DNA from: JASLDZ01 sp038226305
GTDB taxonomy: Bacteria; Pseudomonadota; Alphaproteobacteria; Caulobacterales; Caulobacteraceae
Length of the DNA: 64,000 bases
Direction: 5' to 3'
NCBI GenBank assembly: GCA_038226305.1
Contig: JBBRQN010000007.1
Span: forward strand, 62,001-126,000
Shown one piece after another: positions 1 to 8,734 of this stretch; position 1 is the stretch's first letter, and the number at the start of each line of letters is the position of its first letter. The notes under the pieces are model-generated. The model was given only the letters and a program-made list of their open reading frames with translations, was not told where the DNA came from and searched no databases. The position numbers and the translations under genes are program-made.

Positions 1-1365
1 CAGCCGCCGCATCTCGCGCAGCAGTCGCTCGGTGGGCACGCCGTCCAGATGCGCCCGTAGGGCGTCGAGCCGGGTGCCTTCGCCCGATGGCATGCCGCCG
101 AGAAGGCCGCCCACCACGGTGGCATCGGCCACCGCCACCCGCTCGCGGTAATAAGTCTCTCCCGGCCGCCAACCGGGCAGGTTGCCGTGCTGATGCACGA
201 GCTGTTCCTCAAGCGTGCCGAGGTACCGGCCGTAGCCCCCGAACAACTCGTCGCCGCCGTCGCCGGAGAGCGCGACCGTCACCTTGGTTCGGGCGAATTG
301 CGACAGGAGGTAGGTGGGCAGGCAGGAACTGTCGCCGTTCGGCTCGTCGAGCAGGGTTCCGGCTTCGGCCAGAAAGGCGATGGCGTCCGGCTCCAGAACG
401 AGGTCGTGGTGGTCGCAGTTGAGGTGGGCGGCGAAGGCGCGGGCCGCCTCGTGCTCGCTTTCGGGTGCGCCCTTGAAGCCCATTGAGAAGGTGGTCAGCG
501 GCCGGTCCAGCCGGCGGCGGATCAGGGCGCAGACGGTGGAGGAGTCCACGCCCCCCGACAGGAAGGCCCCCAGCGGTACGTCGGAGATCAGCCGGCCGCG
601 CAGGCTGTCGACCAGCAGCGCCTCCAGCTCGTCGGCCAGCTCGCCGATGGGGCGCTTGTCCAGCCCGGTCTCTGCGGGTTGCCAGCGCCAGTAGCGGTGC
701 TGCGAGATCGCGCCGCCCCGGCCCACGGTCAGCCGTGAAGCCGCTTCCAGCTTCTGCACCTGCGCGTAAATCGAGCGGGGTGCGGCGATGCACTGGAAGC
801 CGATCAGCTCAGCCACCGCGTCCAGGCTCACCGAAGCCTGGAAGCCCGGCATGGCCTCCAGGGAGCGCAGCTCCGACGCGAAGGCCAGCCCGCCATCGGC
901 CAGCCGCGTCCAGTACAGGGGCTTCTCCCCGAACGGGTCGCGCACCAGGTGCAGCTCGCCCGTGCGCGTGTCGAAGGCGGCGAAGGCGAACATGCCGTCC
1001 AGCCGGTCGAGCACCCGCCAGCCCCAGACGGCGATCGCCTCCACCAGGACCTCGGTATCGGTGCGGGTGGCGAACCGCACGCCCTCCTGCTCCAGTTCCG
1101 CGCGCAGGGCCTCGAAGTTATAGATCTCGCCGTTGAAGCTGATGGCCCAGCGGCCGTCGGCGCTGACCCTGGGCTGCAGGCCAGCGTCGGAGGTGTCGAT
1201 GATGCTCAGGCGACGGTGACCGAGGGTGCAGCGGCCCTGCGCGTCACGCCACTGGCCCTCTCCGTCCGGCCCGCGGTGGCGCAGGCGGTCGGACATGGCG
1301 GCCACCGTCTGGGGGTCGGTTCCGACGGCGCGCCCGCTGCGATGAATGCCCGCGATGCCGCACAC
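1..1365 (-). CDS. asnB: Asparagine synthetase-like glutamine amidotransferase (partial, 3' end outside window)
   Basis: Class-II glutamine-dependent amidotransferase of the AsnB family: an N-terminal domain frees ammonia from glutamine and a C-terminal PP-loop domain activates a carboxylate with ATP. The start is a GTG at 1363-1365, chosen because the next residues are CGIAGIH, which puts the nucleophilic Cys at position 2, and a GAGGGAG ribosome site lies 9 bases upstream. The NGEIYN glutamine-binding motif is near residue 76 and the PP-loop SGGVDSS near residue 270; GDGGDELFGGYGRY follows. The 455 codons seen run off the left edge (the family is usually about 600 residues). It is divergent from the next gene by 121 bp. 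Beside a glycan locus with a nucleotide-sugar dehydrogenase it may amidate a uronic acid (as in WbpS-type enzymes) rather than aspartate; that is inference. Confidence 0.9.
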   Translation of the reverse strand, partial: MCGIAGIHRSGRAVGTDPQTVAAMSDRLRHRGPDGEGQWRDAQGRCTLGHRRLSIIDTSDAGLQPRVSADGRWAISFNGEIYNFEALRAELEQEGVRFATRTDTEVLVEAIAVWGWRVLDRLDGMFAFAAFDTRTGELHLVRDPFGEKPLYWTRLADGGLAFASELRSLEAMPGFQASVSLDAVAELIGFQCIAAPRSIYAQVQKLEAASRLTVGRGGAISQHRYWRWQPAETGLDKRPIGELADELEALLVDSLRGRLISDVPLGAFLSGGVDSSTVCALIRRRLDRPLTTFSMGFKGAPESEHEAARAFAAHLNCDHHDLVLEPDAIAFLAEAGTLLDEPNGDSSCLPTYLLSQFARTKVTVALSGDGGDELFGGYGRYLGTLEEQLVHQHGNLPGWRPGETYYRERVAVADATVVGGLLGGMPSGEGTRLDALRAHLDGVPTERLLREMRRL

Positions 1366-1486
1366 GGCCGGTCGCTCCCTCAAGGTGATCTCTGGACGCC
1401 GTTCAGGCCGATGCGGCGGTGTGCGTCAAGGCAACCCGCGTCCGCCTGCATTTTCGCCGCGCCGCTTTTCGGCTAGCACACGCGCC

Positions 1487-1843
1487 ATGACCCGCCGCGC
1501 CTCCACCCTTGCCGCCGAAGAGAAGGCCTCGCCCGCCCTGGTGCGCGCCCTTGCAGCCTCGGAGGCGGCGCTGGCGGCGTGCGAGGCGCAGCTGACGCAA
1601 GCGCGTGCCACCGTGGAGCGCCAGGCGCGAGACCTCGCCGCGCTGCAGCTGCGCAAGCCGCGACCCGACGCGCCACCGACGCCCGTTCCCCCTGCCGCCA
1701 GTGTCGCCGCCGATCCGGCCGAGATCGCCGCGGCCCATGCGGAGATCGAGAGCCTCAAGGCTGACCTCGCGGCGTTGAAGGCGTCCACCTCGTGGAGGGT
1801 CACCTCGCCGCTGCGCTCGGTCACGGGCCTCGTGCGCCGCTGA
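1487..1843 (+). CDS. Small coiled-coil protein ending in an SxSWxxTxPLR tail
   Basis: A 118-residue protein with no recognised enzymatic domain. Residues about 15-60 and 85-98 are rich in Ala, Glu, Gln, Leu and Arg with heptad-like spacing, and are separated by a Pro/Ala-rich linker. Residues 100-110 read STSWRVTSPLR. The same motif occurs in two larger proteins of this window: the glycosyltransferase at 9394-11577 (residues 88-98) and the FkbM methyltransferase at 25016-26437 (residues 462-472). I know this tail as a common accessory to glycosyltransferases of polysaccharide loci, but here it stands alone. Start ATG at 1487; the stop lies 11 bases before the next gene's ATG, so the two are probably co-transcribed. 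It could be a scaffold for glycosyltransferases or a relic of a larger gene; function unknown. Confidence 0.7.
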   Translation: MTRRASTLAAEEKASPALVRALAASEAALAACEAQLTQARATVERQARDLAALQLRKPRPDAPPTPVPPAASVAADPAEIAAAHAEIESLKADLAALKASTSWRVTSPLRSVTGLVRR

Positions 1844-1854
1844 GCGCCGTTCCC

Positions 1855-4815
1855 ATGAGCCCCACACACAACTGCGACCACGCTCTGACGTGGCACGATC
1901 AGGACGCCGCCTGGCAGGCGGTGCCCGTTCCCCGAAGCGATGCCGCGGTCGAAGCGGTGTGGATCGGCGGCGCCCGCGACTTCAGCTTCGAGATCGTCGC
2001 TCCCGCCGCCGGTGTGGATTCGATCTACCTCGGCCTCATCACCGGCACTGCCAGGACGGGGCTCGTCATGGGTCTGGACCTCGCGATGGACGGCGAGCCG
2101 TTGGCGCGCCGCGCGGTCGAGCTGCACTGGAACGGCGAGCAGGGCAGCTTCTGGGCCGATCTGTCCGGCATCGCGCTCCGGCCGGGGGCTGCGCTCACCG
2201 CCACGCTCACCTGCCCGGACGCGCTGGGCGAGGACGTGGGCCTGCGCGCCTGGAGCTGCGAGCGCGGCTATCACACCCGCAAGAGCCTGTTGCGCTTCGA
2301 CGACGAGCGGCGGTTCGCCTATCGCCCGCAAGCGAGGGTCGGGCGTCCGGCACTGGTGCTGGTCACGCCCCCCAGCGCCGATCCCGCGAAGGTGGCGCAG
2401 GCCATGACCGCGACGCAAGCCGCCTTCCCCGGCCAGCATCTGGCCGTGACCGAGCACGGTGCGTCAGCCGACCTGTGGCCTCAGGTGCGGGACGCGCAGG
2501 CCGTGATCTTCGCAGACCCCGCGCAGGGGCTGGGCGAGCCCGCCACGGGCTACGACGCCCTGTGCTTCGCCCTGCATCGCCGGGGTGTCGCCACCATCGC
2601 TCTGGATACGGACGGTCTGGCGGAGCCGCGGTCTGGCCTCGGCCTATCCGGCGGGCCGCAGCGTCTGGCCCGCACCCTGAGGGACGCCCAGCGCCGCTGC
2701 CGGTTCCGCCTGTCGCAGGGTGTGCTGACCGACAACACCGCCCGCGCCGGGGCCGCTGTCCCGGTGAAGCTCGGCACGGCCAGGACGCTGGCTGACGTTT
2801 CCGCCTTCATGCAGGCGCGGCGTCTGCCGAAGGTGACCATCGTCTCGGTGCTCTACCGCAAGGCCGACGTCCTGCCCCTGTTCCTGCAGCACGTGGCCGG
2901 CCAGAGCTATCCGGGCGAGATCGAGGTGATCCTGGTCGACGACCGATCGCCCGAGTCCGACGTGGAGGTGGCCGAAGCCTTCGCCCTGCGGCTGGAGGCG
3001 GCCGGCCGCACCGGCCGGAAAGTCCGTGTCCTGCAGAACCCGGAGAACTCCGGCAACTGCCGCTCGCGCCTGAACGGCATTGAGGCCGCCACCGACGCCG
3101 ACATCCTGATCGTCATCGACTGCGACTGCCTGCTGAACCGGCATTTCGTCGCCGCCCACGTGTTCGAGCACGCCTTCGACGACGTGGACGTGGTGATCGG
3201 CCCCCTCAACATCGAGTCCGAACTGCGCGAACCGGCCGAGGTCGTCGCCGAGATCGAGCGCGATCCGAGCCAGATCGTCCGCCTACAGATGGTCCAGGAC
3301 CCGGTCCAGCTCGACGGGTTCCTGAACTGCATCACCCGCAACTTCTCGATCAAGGCCGCGGCGGCCCGAGCCGAGCCCCTGTTCGACGAAGACTTCGCCT
3401 ATTCCGCGAAGCCCGGCTCGGGATTCGGCTGGGAAGACGTGGAGATGGGCTATCGGCTCTACGCCCGGGGCGCGCTGATCCGCTACACCAGCCTCGCCTT
3501 CTCCGTTCACTGCACCCACGCCTCGTCCACGCCGGAGGAGGCCAAGGTGCTGGGCTCGATGCGCAACTTCGAGCTCCTGTTCCACAAGCACCCCGATCTG
3601 GCGCTCGCGGGCCGTCGCTGGGCGGTGGACACCTATGAGAAGATCGCCGCCTGGGCCGATGGGCTGAAGGTGGACGGCGGCGAGACGCGCCGCAGCCTGG
3701 ACGCCCGCTTCAGGCCGGCGCTGGAGCGCGACCGCCCGCTCCTCACCCTCCTGCGGGGCGAGAGCCGGCGGCTGCGGGTGCTGAGCTATCGCTGGCACGT
3801 GCCGCACCAGTACGAGCTCTACAAGCTGCCGCACGACTTCACCCTGGCCACCCACATCGGCGAGAACGGCATGGTGGATGGCTGGAGCGCCGATCAACGG
3901 CCGCTGCGGCCCAACGTCAGCTTCGCCAACTCCGCGCATGTGGATGGCCGCAACTTCGACGTGGCGATCCTGCACTTCGATGAGACGGTGCTGTCGGCGC
4001 AGGTATGCAACGGCGTGATGCCCGCCTCATGGGGCGATCCGTTCCGCTGGCTCCTCGAGCAGGACGTGCCCAAGGTCGCGATCTGCCACGGCACGGTGCC
4101 CTTCGAGGGGCAGTACGGCCTCGACCCGGAGCGCAAGCCGGCCTTCGTCCAGCACGAGCAGGAGCGGCTGCGACTGGTGAGCCTGCTTGAGGCTGCGGGC
4201 GTCACCGTGGTCTGCAACTCGCATCAGGCGCTGGCCGAGTGGGGCTTCGCCGACAGCCGGGTGATCTGGCACGGCTTCGACCCGCAGGAGTTCCCCGTCG
4301 GCTGTCACGACCTCAACATCCTGGCGCTGGCGCCCGACTGGCACCGCCCTCACTATCGCGGTACCTGGGAGCAGGTGATCGTGGAGGAGCGGCTCGGCAA
4401 GGGCCGGTCGATCGAGGCGGCAGCGCACCCCGGCGGCGCGATGGAGATCCGCAACTCCGGTGCCTATGCCGTGCGCCAGTTCCGCAGCTATGTAGATCGG
4501 ATCGGCCGGTTCAGGTTCTACCTGAACACCACCCTGCGCTCGCCCATGCCGCGCTCGCGGGGGGAGGCGATGATGACGGGGGTGATCCCCGCCTGCCTGC
4601 CCTCGCACGACGTGGAGCGCTTCATCGACGACGGGGTGAACGGCATCCTGGCGCAGACGCCGGAGGAGCTGGCCGACCGGCTGAACGCCTTGGCGAACAG
4701 CGACGCGAAGGTCGCCGCGATGGCTGTGCAAGCGCGTCGCACGGCGATGGATGTGTTCAACCACGACCGGTACCTTACGGCGTGGACGCAGCTGCTCTAC
4801 GAGCGGGCGCGCTGA
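1855..4815 (+). CDS. Three-part glycosyltransferase (beta-rich N domain, GT2, GT4-like)
   Basis: A 986-residue protein with two catalytic-looking modules. Residues 1 to about 150 form a Trp-containing, beta-rich domain I do not recognise. A GT-A (family 2) domain begins near residue 323 (VTIVSVLYRKADVLPLF), has VDDRSPES, the metal-binding DCDC motif at about 421, and GWEDVEMGYRL at about 525, a signature of processive or galactosyl/hexosaminyl GT2 enzymes. From about residue 640 a GT-B-like half follows, with CHGTVPFEG near 743, NSHQALAEWGF near 787 and RGEAMMTGVIPACLPSHD near 900, resembling the GT4 donor-binding region. The protein therefore probably adds two sugars in sequence to a surface glycan at the cytoplasmic membrane face. 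Start ATG 1855. Donor sugars cannot be read from sequence. Confidence 0.88.
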   Translation: MSPTHNCDHALTWHDQDAAWQAVPVPRSDAAVEAVWIGGARDFSFEIVAPAAGVDSIYLGLITGTARTGLVMGLDLAMDGEPLARRAVELHWNGEQGSFWADLSGIALRPGAALTATLTCPDALGEDVGLRAWSCERGYHTRKSLLRFDDERRFAYRPQARVGRPALVLVTPPSADPAKVAQAMTATQAAFPGQHLAVTEHGASADLWPQVRDAQAVIFADPAQGLGEPATGYDALCFALHRRGVATIALDTDGLAEPRSGLGLSGGPQRLARTLRDAQRRCRFRLSQGVLTDNTARAGAAVPVKLGTARTLADVSAFMQARRLPKVTIVSVLYRKADVLPLFLQHVAGQSYPGEIEVILVDDRSPESDVEVAEAFALRLEAAGRTGRKVRVLQNPENSGNCRSRLNGIEAATDADILIVIDCDCLLNRHFVAAHVFEHAFDDVDVVIGPLNIESELREPAEVVAEIERDPSQIVRLQMVQDPVQLDGFLNCITRNFSIKAAAARAEPLFDEDFAYSAKPGSGFGWEDVEMGYRLYARGALIRYTSLAFSVHCTHASSTPEEAKVLGSMRNFELLFHKHPDLALAGRRWAVDTYEKIAAWADGLKVDGGETRRSLDARFRPALERDRPLLTLLRGESRRLRVLSYRWHVPHQYELYKLPHDFTLATHIGENGMVDGWSADQRPLRPNVSFANSAHVDGRNFDVAILHFDETVLSAQVCNGVMPASWGDPFRWLLEQDVPKVAICHGTVPFEGQYGLDPERKPAFVQHEQERLRLVSLLEAAGVTVVCNSHQALAEWGFADSRVIWHGFDPQEFPVGCHDLNILALAPDWHRPHYRGTWEQVIVEERLGKGRSIEAAAHPGGAMEIRNSGAYAVRQFRSYVDRIGRFRFYLNTTLRSPMPRSRGEAMMTGVIPACLPSHDVERFIDDGVNGILAQTPEELADRLNALANSDAKVAAMAVQARRTAMDVFNHDRYLTAWTQLLYERAR

Positions 4816-4822
4816 GCGGTCC

Positions 4823-5854
4823 TCACCCCCGCTCGAACACGCCGATCAGCTTGTAGCCGAGGCCGGCGGCGTGCAGCGCCTCGGCGTCCAGGGTCTGGGC
4901 TCCGATGCCGGGCCGCAGCGACGCGAGCGTTCGCACCCTGTCGGCCAGCGGGAAGCGGGCGATGCGGTCGATCTCGCTCACCACCGTCTCCACCAGCACG
5001 GGCCGGAACCCTGAGTGCGCCATCAGCCGCACGAGCGTTTCGGCGGTGAAGTAGCTCCAGTGGCCGGGACACACGGTGGAGCTGGCCCCGCCCTCCAGCC
5101 GCACGAGAAGGCTCTCCCAGTTGGGCACCTGCGCGAACACGCGGCCCTGTGGCGCGAGGCGGGCCCCCACGTCGGCGAGCAGGGCCTGCGGCCGCTCGAA
5201 ATGCTCCAGAACGTCCAGGAGGGTGATGGCGTCGAACACGGCGTCGGCCGCCAAGGCCGCGGGGAAGTAGCCGTCGGCCACCTTCGCCCCGAAGCTGCGG
5301 GCCCGGGCGGCGGCGCGCACGCCGGGCTCGAGGCCCTGCGCCTGCCAGCCGGCCCGCTCGGCCTCCAGCACGAGCGCGCCGGTGCCCGCGCCGATGTCGA
5401 GCAGCCGACCGGCCGGAAAGTCCCCCGTGGCCAAGCGGGCGAGGTAGTAGCGCGCCCGCTCCGTCTCCAGTTCGAGGTAGGGGGCCGAGCAGCGCAGGGC
5501 GAGGGACGCCGCATCCACGTCGGAGGCGGCATAGCGGGCGGCGTCGGCGGCGGAATCCATCACCTCCCGCGCATAGGTGAAGCCGCAGGCGGGGCAGTCG
5601 ACCAGCTCGACCCCGTGACCGGTCAGGGTGACATGATCGGGCGGGGGCGTGTCGCACAGGGGGCAGTCGCGGCTGTGGTAGGGCGCGGCCGCGGGAGACA
5701 TCGCCGCCATCGCCTGCGCCTCGGAAGCCCGGAACGTCGCGTAGGCGTCCGCCAGGCGGTCGCGCATGCCGGGGATCAGCCCCGCGTCGAAGCGGGCGCG
5801 GGCGGCGGCCCAGTCAGGGCTGGCCTTAGCGGGCGGGGGATCGGTCAGGGGCAT
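4823..5854 (-). CDS. Class I SAM-dependent methyltransferase with N-terminal CxxC zinc-ribbon
   Basis: A 343-residue methyltransferase. A CPLC...CPAC pair (about residues 63-91) looks like a zinc ribbon of the kind seen in sugar C-methyltransferases and related enzymes. The SAM-binding glycine loop LLDIGAGTGALVLEAE is at about 150-165, followed by motif II/III-like segments LLDVLEHFERP and APQGRVFAQVPNWES. It is likely to methylate a sugar or glycan precursor, given its place between a glycosyltransferase and a sugar aminotransferase. It is on the opposite strand to both: its stop lies 7 bases from the stop of the upstream glycosyltransferase, and its start is about 60 bases from the aminotransferase start. 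ATG at 5852-5854 chosen because upstream in-frame codons are non-protein-like. Substrate unknown. Confidence 0.85.
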   Translation of the reverse strand: MPLTDPPPAKASPDWAAARARFDAGLIPGMRDRLADAYATFRASEAQAMAAMSPAAAPYHSRDCPLCDTPPPDHVTLTGHGVELVDCPACGFTYAREVMDSAADAARYAASDVDAASLALRCSAPYLELETERARYYLARLATGDFPAGRLLDIGAGTGALVLEAERAGWQAQGLEPGVRAAARARSFGAKVADGYFPAALAADAVFDAITLLDVLEHFERPQALLADVGARLAPQGRVFAQVPNWESLLVRLEGGASSTVCPGHWSYFTAETLVRLMAHSGFRPVLVETVVSEIDRIARFPLADRVRTLASLRPGIGAQTLDAEALHAAGLGYKLIGVFERG

Positions 5855-5915
5855 CACGGCTCTGTCGAAACGGCGTCGGCTCTTATAGACACCGCAGCGG
5901 GCGGCCAAAGCCGCG

Positions 5916-7100
5916 ATGAGGAAGGCCACGCGGTTGGCGGCGGAAGACAGCACTCGCGCCCCGGCGCCCCGCATCCCCTTCGGCAAGCCCGCCATGGTGG
6001 GCCGGGAGCTCGAGTATATCGCGCAGGCGGTGGCCAGCGGCAGCATCGCGGGCGGCGGGGCCTTCACCCAGCGTTGCGAACGCTGGCTCGAGGCGCAGAT
6101 GCCGTCGCACAAGGCGCTCCTCACCCACTCCTGCACCGCGGCGCTGGAGATGGCGGCCATGCTCTGCGACGTAGGGCCGGGCGACGAGGTGATCATGCCT
6201 TCGTTCACCTTCTCCACCACGGCCACGGCCTTCGTGCTGCGCGGCGCGACGCCGGTGTTCGTGGACATCCGCGCCGATACCCTGAACATCGACGAGACCC
6301 TGATCGAGGCCGCGATCACGCCCCGAACCAGGGTGGTCGTGCCGGTCCACTACGCCGGCCTCGCCTGCGAGATGGACTCCATAATGGCCATCGCCTCAGC
6401 CCACGACCTCCTGGTGGTGGAGGATGCTGCACAGGCGCACCTGTCTCACGACAAGGGGCGGCCGTTGGGCGCGATCGGCCACTTGGGGTGCCTGTCGTTC
6501 CATGAGACCAAGAACATCATCTCCGGCGAAGGCGGAGCGCTGATCGTCAACGACCCCCGGTTTGACGAACGCGCCGAGGTGCTGCGCGAGAAGGGCACCG
6601 ACCGCAGCCGCTTCTTCCGCGGCGAGGTGGACAAATACACCTGGCAGGACATCGGCTCGTCCTACATCCCGAGCGAGATCATCTCGGCCTTCCTCTACGC
6701 TCAGCTGGAACATGCGGAGGCCATCTGCACCCGCCGCCGGGCGCTCTACGACCTCTACCGCAAGGCCCTCGCCCCGCTCGCAAACCGGGTGACGCTGCCG
6801 ACCGCCGAGGGCGAGCGCACCAACGGCCACATCTTCTGGATGCTGCTGAAGGACGAGCCCGAACGCGCCGCCCTGATCGCCCACCTGAAGGCGCGCGACA
6901 TCCACCCGGTGTTCCACTACGTGCCCCTGCACAGCGCGCCTGCGGGCCGCCGCTTCGGCCGCACCGCCACGCCGCAGCTTCCCGTCACCGACGATATTTC
7001 CGCCCGCCTCCTGCGCTTGCCCATGTACGGCTCGCTGACCGACGCCGAGGTGATGCGGGTGGTGAAGGGCGTGTTCGACTTCTTCGGCGTGCGCCCTTGA
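5916..7100 (+). CDS. rffA: dTDP-4-amino-4,6-dideoxygalactose transaminase (DegT/DnrJ/EryC1 family)
   Basis: PLP-dependent sugar aminotransferase of 394 residues that is very close to E. coli WecE/RffA over its whole length: shared blocks include LTHSCTAALEMAAMLCD, GDEVIMPSFTFSTTA, NIDETLIEAAIT, VPVHYAGLACEMD, SFHETKN and REKGTDRSRFFRGEVDKYTW. The PLP-binding lysine is K199 in SFHETKN. The WecE reaction converts dTDP-4-keto-6-deoxyglucose plus glutamate to dTDP-4-amino-4,6-dideoxygalactose (Fuc4N). No dTDP-glucose synthesis genes (rmlA/rmlB) are in this window, so the donor must come from elsewhere. The stop overlaps the start of the WbqC gene by 4 bases, so the two are translationally coupled. 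The exact sugar product is inferred from family. Confidence 0.92.
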   Translation: MRKATRLAAEDSTRAPAPRIPFGKPAMVGRELEYIAQAVASGSIAGGGAFTQRCERWLEAQMPSHKALLTHSCTAALEMAAMLCDVGPGDEVIMPSFTFSTTATAFVLRGATPVFVDIRADTLNIDETLIEAAITPRTRVVVPVHYAGLACEMDSIMAIASAHDLLVVEDAAQAHLSHDKGRPLGAIGHLGCLSFHETKNIISGEGGALIVNDPRFDERAEVLREKGTDRSRFFRGEVDKYTWQDIGSSYIPSEIISAFLYAQLEHAEAICTRRRALYDLYRKALAPLANRVTLPTAEGERTNGHIFWMLLKDEPERAALIAHLKARDIHPVFHYVPLHSAPAGRRFGRTATPQLPVTDDISARLLRLPMYGSLTDAEVMRVVKGVFDFFGVRP

Positions 7101-7819
7101 GCGGCGGGCCCACGGTCGCCATCGTCCAGTCGAGCTACATCCCCTGGCGCGGCTACTTCGGGCTGATCGCGGCCAGCGAGACCTTCGTTTTCCTCGACTC
7201 GGTGCAGTTCACCCGTCGGGACTGGCGCTCGCGCAACCGGATCAAGACGACCCAGGGGCCGCAGTGGCTCACCATCCCCGTGCAGTCCAAGGGCGGCTAT
7301 CACGCCGCCATCGACGAGATCGAGGTCGTCGACCCGAGCTGGGTGGGCAAGCACCTGGCCGCCATCCGCGGGGCCTACGCTCGCGCGCCGTTCTTCGCCG
7401 AGGTGTTTCCTGCGCTGGAGGCCGCCTACGGCCCGTGCCGCGGCGAGACGCGGCTGAGCGAGATCAACATTGGCCTGACGACGGCGCTCTGCCGGATGCT
7501 CGACATCGGCACCCGGCTGGTGCGCGACACCGAGCTCCTGCCGCGCGAGGCCCTGGTCGCCTTCGATCCTACGGAGCGGCTGGTGCGGTTGTGCGCGGCG
7601 GCGGGGGCGGGGCGCTACCTCTCCGGCCCGGCCGCACGAAGTTACCTGGATGAGGGTGCGTTCTCTGCGCAGGGCATCTCTGTCGCCTGGGCCGACTATG
7701 CGGGCATGGCGTCCTACCCGCAGGCGTGGGGCGCGTTCGAGCCGCAGGTTTCTGTGATCGACGCGCTTTTGAACCTCGGCCCCTCGGCGGCGCGGGGCGC
7801 GATAGCAGCCGTGGCGTGA
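7097..7819 (+). CDS. WbqC-like family protein
   Basis: A 240-residue WbqC-like protein (VAIVQSSYIPWRGYFGLIA, DSVQFTRRDWRSRNRIK, LTIPV, AGAGRYLSGPAARSYLDE are family landmarks). The family is widespread in O-antigen and capsule loci and usually sits beside DegT-type aminotransferases; its biochemical role is not settled, and N-acylation or aminoacylation of amino sugars has been a reasonable guess from context. The start is TTG at 7097, chosen because it sits in a TTGA overlap with the aminotransferase stop and leads straight into the conserved N-terminal strand. The coupling supports action on the amino sugar made by the upstream enzyme. The next gene converges, 4 bases beyond the stop. Confidence 0.88.
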   Translation: MSGGPTVAIVQSSYIPWRGYFGLIAASETFVFLDSVQFTRRDWRSRNRIKTTQGPQWLTIPVQSKGGYHAAIDEIEVVDPSWVGKHLAAIRGAYARAPFFAEVFPALEAAYGPCRGETRLSEINIGLTTALCRMLDIGTRLVRDTELLPREALVAFDPTERLVRLCAAAGAGRYLSGPAARSYLDEGAFSAQGISVAWADYAGMASYPQAWGAFEPQVSVIDALLNLGPSAARGAIAAVA

Positions 7820-7823
7820 GGGC

Positions 7824-8732
7824 TCAGGGCTCCCACACCGCCAAGCCGAAGCCGGTCACGCCGAAGCGCGCGCCGTTGTAGAGCATCCAGCGCCGCCCGG
7901 CGGCGTCGAACACGCAGGGGTAGGCCGCCTCTCCGCCTTCCCAACCCTCGGCATCGGGCGAGATCAGCGACACCTCGTCCCGCGTCCACCTCTCGAGATC
8001 GGCGGAGCGCGCATGGCCCACGGCGTAGGGGCCGAGGCCGCGGCCGCTGAACCACATCTCGTAGCCGCCGCCCGCGCGGTCGGCGACGCAGGGGCGGTTC
8101 ACCGCCACCTCATCGCCGCGCGGGTCCATGAAGCGCTCGGCGTCGGGGGTCCAGAGCACCCCATCGGCGCTCCGCGCCTGGCGCATGCCGACCAGCATCT
8201 GCGAGGCGTCCGTCCCCCAGCGGCTGAAGGTGCCGTACCACATGCGCCATTCGTCGCCGTCGCGGCGCACCCAGGGATAGCTCATGCTGAAGGGATCGCG
8301 GATCGAACGGTCCAGCACGGGACCCTCGTAGGGCTTGTGGAATCGCCCGCTGGCGATGTCGCCCTCCGCCATGCCGATGGCGTTCCGCCAGGGGGCCGTG
8401 CGGCCGAGGTTCCAGCCCATGTAGTACAGCCGGTCGGGCGTGCCGCCCTCTCCCGGAACGACGCTGCCGACGCTGAGGCCGGAGTCGTCGAAGGCACCCG
8501 CAGGACCGGGGCCGAACACCGCCGTCTCGGTCCGATCCTCAACCCGGGGCGTGTCACCGAGCCGCAGGACCAGCGTTCCCACCGCCGAGCGGTTTTCGTT
8601 GTCTCGCCCCGAGTAGAACACCCGCACGAGATCGCCGCCGAGGGGCGCGGCGGTCGGTAGGGCGGCGTGGCTGGCCAGCGAGGGGTCGCTCCCGCCGCCG
8701 TTGAACACGCGCCCGAGCTTGCGCCAGGTCAC
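7824..8732 (-). CDS. Five-bladed beta-propeller protein, glycoside-hydrolase-like
   Basis: A 302-residue protein made of repeated W/F-Y-S-G-R and MWYGT/MWFSGR blade motifs (VFYSGRDNENRS, LYYMGWNLG, WRMWYGTFSRW, YEMWFSGRGLG, WMLYNGARFG), the pattern of GH43/GH32-like five-bladed propellers. There is no signal peptide, so it is probably cytoplasmic. Start is GTG at 8730-8732, 2 bases after the stop of the acyltransferase gene, so it is the last gene of a leftward three-gene operon (two-domain glycosyltransferase, acyltransferase, this protein). Proteins of this type occur in sugar-modification loci and may bind or trim a nucleotide-linked or lipid-linked sugar. I cannot assign catalytic acids with confidence, so a non-enzymatic binding role is also possible. 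Confidence 0.75.
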   Translation of the reverse strand: MTWRKLGRVFNGGGSDPSLASHAALPTAAPLGGDLVRVFYSGRDNENRSAVGTLVLRLGDTPRVEDRTETAVFGPGPAGAFDDSGLSVGSVVPGEGGTPDRLYYMGWNLGRTAPWRNAIGMAEGDIASGRFHKPYEGPVLDRSIRDPFSMSYPWVRRDGDEWRMWYGTFSRWGTDASQMLVGMRQARSADGVLWTPDAERFMDPRGDEVAVNRPCVADRAGGGYEMWFSGRGLGPYAVGHARSADLERWTRDEVSLISPDAEGWEGGEAAYPCVFDAAGRRWMLYNGARFGVTGFGLAVWEP

Positions 8733-8734
8733 GC

